In this document: one piece after another, positions 34,501-46,500 of the stretch
Layout: each line of letters opens with the position of its first letter
Position numbering within the stretch: position 1 is the first letter of the stretch
Assembly: GCF_021869535.1 (NCBI RefSeq)
Contig: NW_026262593.1
Location: 54,487,318-54,551,317 of the forward strand
Length of the DNA stretch: 64,000 nucleotides
From: Mytilus californianus
Taxonomy: Eukaryota; Mollusca; Bivalvia; Mytilida; Mytilidae
Direction: 5' to 3'
The notes under the pieces: model-generated
The model's database searches: none
Told to the model about the DNA's origin: nothing
Seen by the model: only the letters and a program-made list of their open reading frames with translations
Program-made: the position numbers and the translations under genes

Positions 34501-37500
34501 TCTATGCATTTTAAGGATGTTGGCTACACTGTCTCAAAATAACAAGCTTTTATGAAGACTGTTTGAAATTGATAGTATATAAATAACAGAACTAAAAAGG
34601 TGGCAAAAATAAGTAATGGCACTACAAGGATAAAACAATGAAGAGGATTCCAAATATCTGACAAAAAGTCAAAGCAAGAGGAACGAACATTCTTAAAATT
34701 ACTGTTTAAGTCACACTCCAATTTGGGGTCATCTTTGCTGTTCGCTTTTAAGTCCTTGTCTCATCCTAAATTGATGTGTAATACTTGTCACTGAACATTA
34801 CACAACCTATAATTTAATTAGAAACTATTCTAGTACTTGAAAAGCTTACTTACTTTAGAAGAACACGTTGTTTTATACTCGCAAAGTCGTCCAATTTTTC
34901 GTGGAAATAACAACTTTTATGATTTAATGACTAAGGACAATGTCATGTCATTATTTTTTTTAAATGGCGGGAAAAGGCTGACTAAGACTTTTACCTTATA
35001 TTTATCATTGGCATTAGTTGGGTCTCAAATCGTAAGAAAAAAAAGAGAATCTAATAAATGATGCTAAGGACCTATTTATGATATTGAAGTCTTCTATGAA
35101 AAGAAAAGTAGGTGATATGGTGCAAAATATTGTACCCTGTACCTTTGGAAAAAACCAAGGAGTCTGAACATCTGACCTGACTACATCCTTAATAAACCTA
35201 TCGTCAATTTTCGTATAACGTCTAATTCATGTAGTTGATAGAAGTCAATAAGACAACATTCCAACAACCCAAAAAGCCCAAAGTTATTTTGAGATCAACG
35301 TACAGTCTGTACATATATAATATTGTTTTTTTTTAATAAGTCGCTTTGAGTCTAGAAAAGTTCATTCGATAGTGTGATTGTGATTGTGATAGTGATTATA
35401 CATTCGTTTTACCATTAGCCTGACAATCACAATAACATAATTGAAATTTTAAATTATTTTTTGTTATTACTTTCAGAGAAAGGTCAAATATACAAGAACG
35501 CTTTTATTTAGTATATTTATCGCCGTATTTGGAAATTCTTTCCTCTATGGATACAGCATCGGAGATGTCAACAATCCAGCAGGGGTGAGTGTACTTTATA
35601 GTCATTTTCTACTTTTCTTAACGTCTGTTTAAGTGCACCACTGGTGGCAGGGGTTGTCGAGTTAAAAACAAATAAAAGCAGGATTGACTTATACATGTTC
35701 ATCAAACAATCATGCAGTGTTTATGTTGCATTGTTTGCTTGTTTGGTTTGTTTGGTTTTTTTTTTTTTGTTAAATATAATTAAAAATACAGTTAATAAAA
35801 GCACTCTTTTCCACCGTGCACAAATTAACAACCAGAGCAGAGGTTCGATAAAGAGTTGAAAATGACATATAAGGAGACAATATCTCATAAAATGTCCCAT
35901 TTTTTGAATTATTTTTTAACCTTTTCATAAATTTTCAAAATTATGTATATACACAGCTACTTTTGCATATGTACTTTTTAAGTGCTATAACTTTGTAGTA
36001 CTGGAATACGTACCTAAATAACGTAGTACTTTTGTTAGTACTTGGAAATTATTTTATTATTTCAGTAGTATAATATCACTGTTCTTGATTTGTACTTCAT
36101 CTTGCAGCTAACAGTGTTATACTTTAAAGTGTTTTACATTTTAGTAAAAAAAAACTTTTAAATAATTAGTGTAACATTTTAAGTTGAATTTCCTACTAAA
36201 TTATTGTAATAAAGATGTTCTATATACCTAATAGTACAACACACCAATCTAGATATATAGAGGTAAAACACTGTAGTCAAAATTTCAGTACAAATCTTAT
36301 ATTGTGACATTGTAGTACGAAAAAAGTACAATTGTTTGGGATTTATTGTATACAAACTAAATGAACGGGATATATTCTTTACGAACAATTTTTTTGCAAT
36401 ATAGATATAAATAACATAACTTTGTAAACATTTTTACTAATTTTTTTCATGCATACCATAGGGATTTAATTTACCTGCAGGAGCTAAATAACGAGTTATA
36501 TAGATAAAATACAGCTTTTTACTGTCATATTGTTTATGAAACAAATCAAACATGTTTCAAAAAGAGGCTGAAGATACCAAGGGAACATTCAAAATTCATA
36601 AGTCGAAGAAAATCTGACAACGTCATGGCAAATAACGAAAAACGACGAAATTTAAATAAGACCACAAAACACTGAATAGAGAACTCGTAACTCATCAACA
36701 TGAATCGGTTTGTTTTTTTTGCTTCCTCATTTTTAACACACAAAAAATTCGAAAAAGAGGGTTCCGATCCTTGGAATCCACACAGACTGTCCTCCAATTC
36801 ATATATATGGCTTTTCCTGTTACAGGTCATGCGAATTTTCTACGTTAAAGTTCTGTGGGAAAGGGCAGGCAAAATACCAAAAGACTGGGATGGAAACGAC
36901 ATATCACCGGTAGTTCCACAAAATGGAACAGCATCTACAACAACAATAGGGCCAGTATCTAATTCAACAAATACGTCCATGAGCTTATCAGAACAAATGA
37001 AAAAATATTCAGAAGAAGACGATTTTGTAGAGCTTTTATGGTCAATAACTGTGTCTATTTTTGTATTATTTGGAATGATTGGGTCGTTTATGTCGGGAAA
37101 ACTTGCAGAAAGACTTGGAAGGTATGTATTTACAGGAATTATAACCAGAATAATCGAGATAGGTAAATTCCGAGCTAATTCCGAATGGTTGAATGACGAT
37201 TTTTCATTGTGTATACATTCAGACGTGAATGTAGCCATCGTAGATCAGTGGAATATAAGGACACAATTTTTCGGGTTACTGGACTGACAAATTATGAACT
37301 GTTTTGACTCGTCGTGCAAAAGAAGCTTAATTTTGAAAATGATATTTTGAACAGCTGGTTTTTGTATGCCCCTGCCGTAGCGGAGGGGGCATTAAGGTTT
37401 ACCATAGTCCGTCGGTACGTCTGTCCGTCAGTACGTCCCAAACTTGGTTTCCGTTCTCTAACTTTAGTTTGCCTCAACCAAATGTCAGGAAACTTATACA

Positions 37501-40500
37501 CACTGCTTAGAACATGTACATTTGCAAGATATTTTTGCTAGCTTCTAAATCATGAGGAGAAGACACTCATTCTTTTATAACTTTACTGTGATACGAAAAC
37601 GGAGGGGGCATTAAGGTTTACCATTGTCCGTCGGTACGTCTGTCCGTCAGTACGTCCCCAACTTGGTTGTCGTTCTCTAACTTTAGTTTGCCTCAACCAA
37701 ATGATAGGAAACTTATACACAATGCTTAGAACATGTAAATTTGCAAGATATTTTGCTAGCTTCTAAATCATGAGAATAAGGCACTCATTCTTTTATAACT
37801 TTACTGTGATACAAAAACAAATGATCTTATGGAATAATGTTGTCGATAATTTATAGAAATGCGTTATACTTTTAACAAATACTTAGCCACGAAACGGTTA
37901 GGGGAACCGAAACCAACTGTGATACGTATATATAACGAAAGAAAGGAAGTTTATAGGGACTTGACTTTTAATTATCGTACAACAAGTACTGGAACTTTTT
38001 AATCATAAAACAAAGGTTTTTAAATATAAGTGTGTGTGTGGGTAGGATTTCACTGTAAATATAGAGCACTACAACATATTCATAACTGGTGGAGGCATCA
38101 CTGTACATAGATTAATGCAGATCACAGTTCTACATACAAATGTTTGTTTCCTCTACAAAGGGGGTTGAAGATAGCGTCACTTTTACCTATATAGAGTTAT
38201 GCCTCTTTACAAATGGAAAATTGCTGAATGTTTCGTTTCCATTCTGTACCTTAAGTTTGCCTCAACCAAATGTTATGTAACTTGTACACAACGCTGATTA
38301 ACACAAAACTCAGACCAAATACGGATTTTGAGTTATGTCCCTTTATAATGTATATAATACAAGCCGGGGGCATCATCTGTGTCCCATGGACACATTCCCC
38401 ATTTATTTCATAATGAAAACGTAGAAGTTTGACACGACAGTGTTTCTTATCTCTTGAACTTTTTATGACTACCATAGTTATAGATTCAAATGTAAACTTT
38501 AATAAAATTGAGAATGGAAATGGGGAATGTGTCAAAGAGACAACAACCCGACCATAGAACAGACAACAGCAGAAGGTCACCAACAGGTCTTCAATGTTTA
38601 AGTATTCTTTTCAGTGACAAACTTTTCTGGTATTGTCTTTTCACTAAATCTGGAAATAATTTATTTGTAAAAATACTCAGGTATTGACGCTTTCCTCTAG
38701 GACGATTTTCCTTATCCTCTTAATTCTCGTAAAAATCTGGAACTGACCGAAATTTGGATAACGTCACAAGGAAAACACCTTTCGTTGCATGTTCTTTTAG
38801 TTATCATTTTGAATAAACTTTTTTATTTGTACAATTTCTCTAAAATGCGCTGTTAATCATGTCCTTATAAAAACTTTGTTTGTACAACGTTAACATTAGA
38901 ACTTTACAAAAAAAATAAGAAAACAAATTTGCGACAACACTATCCATAGGATTGCTTTTATTATCTTTAGGGGGTCTTCAGTAGGGCACCCCTTAGTTCA
39001 CAAGGTTCCCTTTTTAAAATTGCCTCCGCTTTCCAGATCACTTCTCAAATTTTTAAAGGTCACAGGTTTTTTAGAATAAGATGTCAGGTCGCAAGGTCTC
39101 AAGCAACTTCCCAAAGTCACAGGTCCGATTTGACCCTGTTAGTGTCACATTTAGATTGTTGTCTAAGAACGAATTCTAAGATTTTCGTTTTGGTATCAAT
39201 GAATATGATGATATTAGATCAGAACGATTTATCCAACAAAAGAAAAATTTCCCATAAGTCCCCATTGGAAAGGAAGTTGACAGGAATTAAAGTGGTGTCA
39301 CTTTCAACGTCCTCGAGTCATGTCCCTTCATAAATGGAAAAAATGCTAAATTTGCCGTTTCCGCACTCTAACTTTAGTTTACCTCGACCAAATGTTATGA
39401 AACTTATACACAATGCTTATTATCACCAAACACAGATCAAGTATATTGCCGTTTATTTACAAGCGTGGGCATCTGTGTCCCATGGACACATTCTTCATTA
39501 ATTGTTATAAACAATTGTAATAATTGGTTAACATGTGTACAGCTTTGAAAATGTAAAGCTTTTGTTATTTCAGTCATTAAAATAAAAAAGTAAGTATGAA
39601 CCAAACCGGACAAAAAAACAAAAAAACTACTTTTTTAATAATATTGATATAATGGAAACCATTTTCATTCTTGAAGTAAAAGACTAATATCTACTAATCA
39701 GTATGTATGAAAACCTACTCAGTATATCTAAGAATCTATATCCATCGACTGTATATGTACGCTGCTACTTTTACTTTTGAGAATTCGTGAATCTCAGACT
39801 TAAAAAAAAATCTACTTCGGGATATTGCAGACATGCATGAAAATGAAAAATAGACTTCAATCAACACCCACAACTAGTGTAGGCAGATGCTATTATAGAG
39901 GACCCGGAGGCCAGTGTTCACCTTATAGATATACACATATGGTTCATGCAAAACTTTTCCTAGTGTTGTCTTACTGAATTTGTTTTCTTGAACCAGTTGG
40001 CTTCAAATATTCAGCACGTACCAACAGGTATAATTGGTACTTTGCTATGGTTTTTCAATATCATCTGTATATATTTCAGGACTTAGTGCTTGTGCATAAT
40101 AAAACGAACTAATCCTGCTGGAAACCTCCCTTCCTTCTCCTCGTTGGTGAGCAAAACACTTAGACTAACAGGAGGGGTACATTAAATAAATCATAGTAAA
40201 TAAGTATAATCTACCTGTATTTACCTGAGTTTTCCTGTAAAATAAATGCGCGCAAATGTAATCAAAAGCTGCGCGAAAACGTAATGATTGTTGCGCGCAA
40301 ATGTAATGCACCGTCTGAAATATGATAAAATAAATAACAATATGTCTACTTGACAAAAATAATCATGCATCGAAATTTTGAAGATTAAGCAATAATCTTG
40401 ACTTTTATACAATTTCAAGTTGATTTATGAAGTTTCACATGATTAATTAATATGACACCTTGAATTCTATACATATAATTATTCAAAATGGTTAAAATCT

Positions 40501-43500
40501 CTTAAAAAAAAATCAGGTTGGTCATTGAATTCATAAATCTGTGTGGAAATGACTTCCGAGAAGACATCTCGATTCTATCAGTATTTTAGGGAGAAATCAG
40601 AATGTAACGTTGAAAAGAAAACAAAGAACCCAAAGTTGTTTCTATCAGTGGCTGGATGCGTTTTACAGAATAGAAAATAATGGGCTAAAACAATAAAGAA
40701 TAGAGAAAAATCGACCGAAAAAAAAGAATAGAGGATAACGGGCAGCAAAATTTTAAGGCTTAGAGAATAATAGGCAAATAATATACATAATATAGAAAAA
40801 CTGGACGAAAAAAAAAGAATACAGAAATGAAGGGCGTCCACTCCAGACCCTCATTTTTTAGGCTTGTCTTTGTTTTACTACTTTTTTGTATTTTCAGGAA
40901 AGGTGGAATGATGGCAATCACTTTCATCATGATGTTAGCTGCAGTGATTGGTGGAATACCTATCGCGACCCAATCATTTGAATGTGTCATAGTTCACAGG
41001 GCACTTGTTGGACTTCATAATGGTATTGAATAAAATCCCTTGTTATTTTGCCTTTCTGAATTTCAAATTCCATAAAATATTGTCATTCTGATATAAATTA
41101 TAGTATTTTTCGTGATTATGATCGATTCAATTTTAATTGGCGCTCTTTACCATCCTATTTTCTATTTTGACTACTTTTGCTCGTAGTTTTAACCGCGGAG
41201 CGTTAACAAAATCAGTTGTCAATTTCTAAGAGATTTTGCCATTTGCATAGTGATGCATGTTTAAGTGCTGTCATTCTTCACCTACTAGGGGTTGTTTAAC
41301 GACCTTGATTACACACGATGGTCTCGAACGGTTGGCCCTGTCTTACACCTTTTTGGTCGTTTATACAATTTATTTTTACCTTATGGCAATTAATGTAATT
41401 TAGAAAGACAAAAATATAACATAGATATTGTAAAACAAGACAAAAAACAAAATAAAGAATAATTTGATAAAAAAATAAATAATAATTTGATAAAAAAATA
41501 AATGAATAAATAAATTGATGAATAATAACTGATAGATTAAATAATAAAAACATAAATAAGACTAAATAAATAAGAAATAGTGAAAAAAATAAAAGAATGA
41601 AAAAAAATCGTTTTTTGGAGAGCATTTAATTAACTTTCTGTAAACAGTCTCTATTGGTAAATTGTGTAATATTTATGTGGACATGCAATTTGATTTTGAC
41701 GTGATATAAACTTTCGTCGATGAAAATGTTAATTAATTGCTGTAGTAATTTATAGAATTTTTATGATTTTTCTAGGACTTAGTTTGAGTTTAAATGCATT
41801 ATACCTAGCTGAAATTTCACCGAAGAAAATAAGGGGAGCTGTTGGTACCTGTCAACAGTTATTTATCACCGTAGGAATCTTAACTTCCAATATCTTAGGT
41901 GTTAGTAAAGTATTTGGTAAGTATATCATCTTTTAAAACGTATTATTCCACTGTATGTTAAATTTGATAGCTTAATCAACATTTGATTGGTTGAGACCAA
42001 TCCACGTGACATTGAACAAAAACTTCATGTTCCCCTCTCGGTATCATATTCCCTTCTGAACATCGGGACTTCCTCGTGCGATGTTACGAATTTTCTTGGG
42101 TGAACAAATCTTTATATCTTCCTGAGGCACGGGAAATAAATGTATATTCTGTATATTTCAGTCGGTGAATTGTTTTGGTCGTTATATTCTATGTAAGTCG
42201 TTGGTGAGCCTATTATTAATAGAATAAAACACAAAAATGACTAAACTTAAATATAATTTAGGCTTGAAGAAAAAACATGTCTTTTTAAGACAAAGCCAGA
42301 GTGTAGATCGTGTAAGGCAAACACACGTGTTAAATCTAACTATATAGATATATATGTATATTCCGAAGTAGGACAAAGCCATGCATGCAGTAGAAACACG
42401 AATGGAGAAACAATGTTCCAAATTCATTTAATTAAATCAGATTGAGCGAAACGAACTCTACCGGGAATGCTCTCGTGTTCCCCGTAAAGTAAGCGCCGAA
42501 TTTCAATGATACAAGACTCAAGCTACAAAACATGCTTACTTACTTGAAAGCAACACTCTAACATGACCATAAAACAATATTTACTTATAAGATACTTAAT
42601 AGTTTTATGTCAATTATATGCATGGAATGTTTTCTTGCAGGTACCGATAAACTATGGCCTGGGGTATTTATATTTAATGCTTTTCCTGCTATCGTATGTC
42701 TAGTTGGATTTCCATTCTGTCCCGAGAGCCCTCGGTATCTGTTGATAACAAAAGGAAAAGTAGAAGAGGCACGAATAGGTAGGTATGTGCTTTACTCTTA
42801 CTTACTTATTCTTTAGACCTTTTTAGACTTTGCCCGTCCTTCGTTCGAAAAATCTTCTTTAAAATTCTTCTCCTCTAAACTGCTTAATAGATTGAAACCA
42901 GTGTGTGTCTGCTTCATCTACAGGACGTCCAGGTTGATCAACCAACATGGCTGCCTTGTCTAAAAATAAAACATAGAGACCAAACTACAATTCCTAAAAC
43001 TATAGCAATTAAAGAATAACTGACAGAGTAAAAATGGTCAGCATAACAAGTTCTACCTACCATGATAATTTTGGAAAGCAATTTTGGAACAAAATCATCC
43101 CAACTTTTTTTGGAGTTATTGCCAAGCTGTTTTTAACTTTTTTGGCATTTCTAAACTGTGTTTCAAAAATTTTAAAAGTGTAAATAGCAAAAGTGATTCG
43201 CATAACAAGATGTGTCAAACCTAAAAATTGGAGAAAAAAATTGAAGTTATTGCCCCTGAAATACAATTTTTTTCTCCAATTTCTAAGCAGTTATTGACTG
43301 TTACCGTGAAAATTATAGGAGCTAGGTTAAAAGTGTAAATAACAAAAAAGATCACCAGAACAAGATTTATCTAATCTGAAAATTGGAAAAAAAAACTGTC
43401 GACCTATTTTAGAGTTATTGAAGTAAAATATCATTCTTTTTGCAGTTTCTAGCTGTTATCGTGAAAACTAGGAGCTAGGTTAAAAGTGTAAACTGAAAAA

Positions 43501-46500
43501 AAATTATCCGTAACGTCCTATTTCAATTCAAGGCATACATATGATCAGCGATCATTTTCTTTCCCAAAATTGAAAATGAAACTAATCTCAGATTTTGATA
43601 AAACCACAAAGTACACAACTGCAGACTAAATGTAGAAGTTACTTATTAACTTAATTGGTATATATCTTTAGTAGGCAGACTTTTGTTTTCTTTTTTTGGT
43701 GTTTTGTATACTGTTGTTTGTCTTTTGGCACGAGTGGTCTCTTCATATATAAAAGTATACACAGATATGGGTCATATTTTGGAATGTCAAATATATCAAT
43801 GGGGTGCAATTTCGCGGAGATAATATGACAACAGGTAGAAATGTTTATGTCAATGGGTCATAAATCTTCATCATCTGTTTAAATGTCTGTAAAGATACTG
43901 ATCTTTTTGTCTAATAATATGAATGATCCAATGTGGTTTACATTTAAAGATGTTATAAATTGTATTTTTGATAGCTGGGGAAATATATCTATGGGTTATG
44001 ATTTTCCGATATGAAATATATGAGTGGGTAAAAGCGTTTGTAACGTTGAAATTTTCACGACCCCCCTTGTCTTTTTGCCGTTTTTTGCCGGGTGTCCGTC
44101 CGTCTGTATGTGCGTCCGTCTCTCCGGTCTTGTTAGCGCTCCCACGTGTACAATCTTGCCAGATTTTTATGAAACTTATATCATAGGTTTATATCAGCAA
44201 TGTCTTGGACGAATACGAAAATCAGTGCCGATCAATTATTTTTAAAAGAGTTATGCCCCTTGGAAACATTAATTATATGGATAATTGCATTGTAAGCGCT
44301 CTCATGTGTACAATTCTTGCCAGAATTTTCTGAAACTTAAATCATAGGTTTATATCAGCAATGTCTTTGACGAGTTTGAAAATCAGTGCCTATCAAATTT
44401 TTTTAAAAGAGTATATGCTCCTTGGAAATATTAATTATATGGAAAATTCCTTATGAGCGCTCTAATATATACAATTCTTGCCAGATTTATATGAAATTTA
44501 TATTATAGGTTTATATCATCAATTTCATTGACGAGTACGAAAATCAGTGCCGATCAATTATTTTTAAAAGAGTTATGCCCTTGGAAATATTGATTATACG
44601 AAAAATTGCATTGTTAGCGCTCTCATAAGTTCAATTCTTGCCAGAATTTTATGAATCTTATATCATAGGTTTATATCAGCAATGTCTTTGAAACTTTCGA
44701 AAATAAGTTCAGCGAGTTATTCCCCTTTGAAATATCAATTATAATGGAAATCATATTGCATTTGCTCTGAAGCCTTCATTTCTCTAGGATATTAATAAAA
44801 AGTCTTATAGAACATAAACAAATTGCTTTTTTTAGTTATTGCCCTTGTACCTTGGATATATGAAATATGTGCAACGCGGGGGACATTGGAACTCTGTTCT
44901 TTTATTTGGTTTTTTTGCCAAGGTATTGTCAGTTTTGTCATCGACTTATGAGTTTGAATATCCCTTTGGTATCTCTAGCCTCTCTTAAGCGTGTTAAATC
45001 AGGTCAAAGTACACAATTTTTAGAAATCACTGGAACGTTTGTAACACAGATTATTTGAATTTTGTTTCATAATTTAAAAAATAAAAAGATGTGGTATGAT
45101 TGCCAATGAGACATCTCTACCACCAACAATAGGTTACTATACGGCTTTCAACAATGACCAAATTCCGTACCACATACAGTGGAGATCACTTCTAACCTCT
45201 CATTAGAACTGTCAGAATAATCTGTCATAGAACTGTTCTAAACTGTCCTAGAACAGTTCTACCTAGAACAGTTCTATCCTAGAACTGTTCTAAGTAGAAC
45301 TGTCAGAATCAGTTCTAGGTAGAACTGTCAGGATCAGTTCTAGGGTAGAATTGTCTAAAACTGTTCTAGGTAGAACTGTCCAAATCAGTTCTAGTCGTAG
45401 AACTGTCAGCAGAACTGACCAAATCAGTTCTAACCGTAGAACTATCAGCAGAACTGACTAAATCAGTTCTAACCGTAGAACTGTCAGGATCGTAGAACAG
45501 TTCTAAATGCCGTCACTGCAGTTAGAGAAATGTTAAAACAGTGCTGTGATGAGAATTTTTTTAATATATATTATATTCTTTTGACTTATTTATATTTAAG
45601 ACAAAGAGTTCTTAAAACTGTTCTATGGATAGAACTGACTAAATCAATTCTAGCAGTAGAACTGACCAAATCAGTTCTAATCGTAGAACTGTTCTAGTCG
45701 TAGAACTGTTCTAGCCGTAGAACTGTTATAGTCGTAGAACTGACCAAAGATTTTGTCAGTTCTAGGTAGAACTGTCTAAATCAGTTCTAGGTAGAACTGA
45801 CCAAATCAGTTCTAGGTTAGAACTGTTCTAGCTAGAACTGTCTAAAAGGTGTCAGGATGACAGTTCTACATACTGTCCTAGAACAGTTCTCCTGACAGAT
45901 TCTGACAGATTTGATTAGAGGTTAGAAGTGATCTCCACTGTAGCAAGCTATAAAAGGATATAGAATTCATAAGAATGCTTAAAAAGCATTACTGAAATCA
46001 GACTATTAAAAAAGAAAGGCTGATTTATAGATTTATTTCTCTTACCTGCATTGACACATGCCCATTCTATTAAATGATGCAATAGTGTAATGGACTTATT
46101 TTTATAAATTTTGACTTGGATGGAGAGTTGTCTCATTGGCATTCATACCACATCTTCTTATATCTAATTTTTCATTGACATAAAAAAAAATGACTAAAGG
46201 ATACAGCGATACTGCACATTATTATTTATTAGCGTATTTTAAGGTGTATAATATTGGCATGTTATATTTCTTTGACAGCATTGAAAAGACTGACAGGATA
46301 CAGCGATGTCGAAGATGAATTAGATGAGATGAAAGCAGAAGCAAGTAAACAAAAAAGTGTTAAATCATTTACCTTAAAACAACTTCTGGTAGCTCCCGAG
46401 TTACGGCTGCCTGTTATCATAGCATGTGCGTTACAAGCCGGACAACAAGCGTCTGGTATTAATGCTGTAGGTTGCATACTTTATTTCTTCTTCTTTTTCT

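Noticed and set aside
36700..37287. Single 195-codon ORF as a stand-alone protein
   Set aside because: Only 36826-37121 matches the GLUT family; the rest is intron read-through on both sides of good splice sites.
41296..41625. 109-codon minus-strand ORF as a membrane protein
   Set aside because: Its hydrophobic composition results from AAAT-rich low-complexity DNA.
45200..45920. AGAACTGTTCT / AGAACAGTTCT words as steroid-receptor response elements
   Set aside because: They lack the three-base spacer of AGAACAnnnTGTTCT, occur as a MITE-internal array, and molluscs have no clear glucocorticoid receptor.
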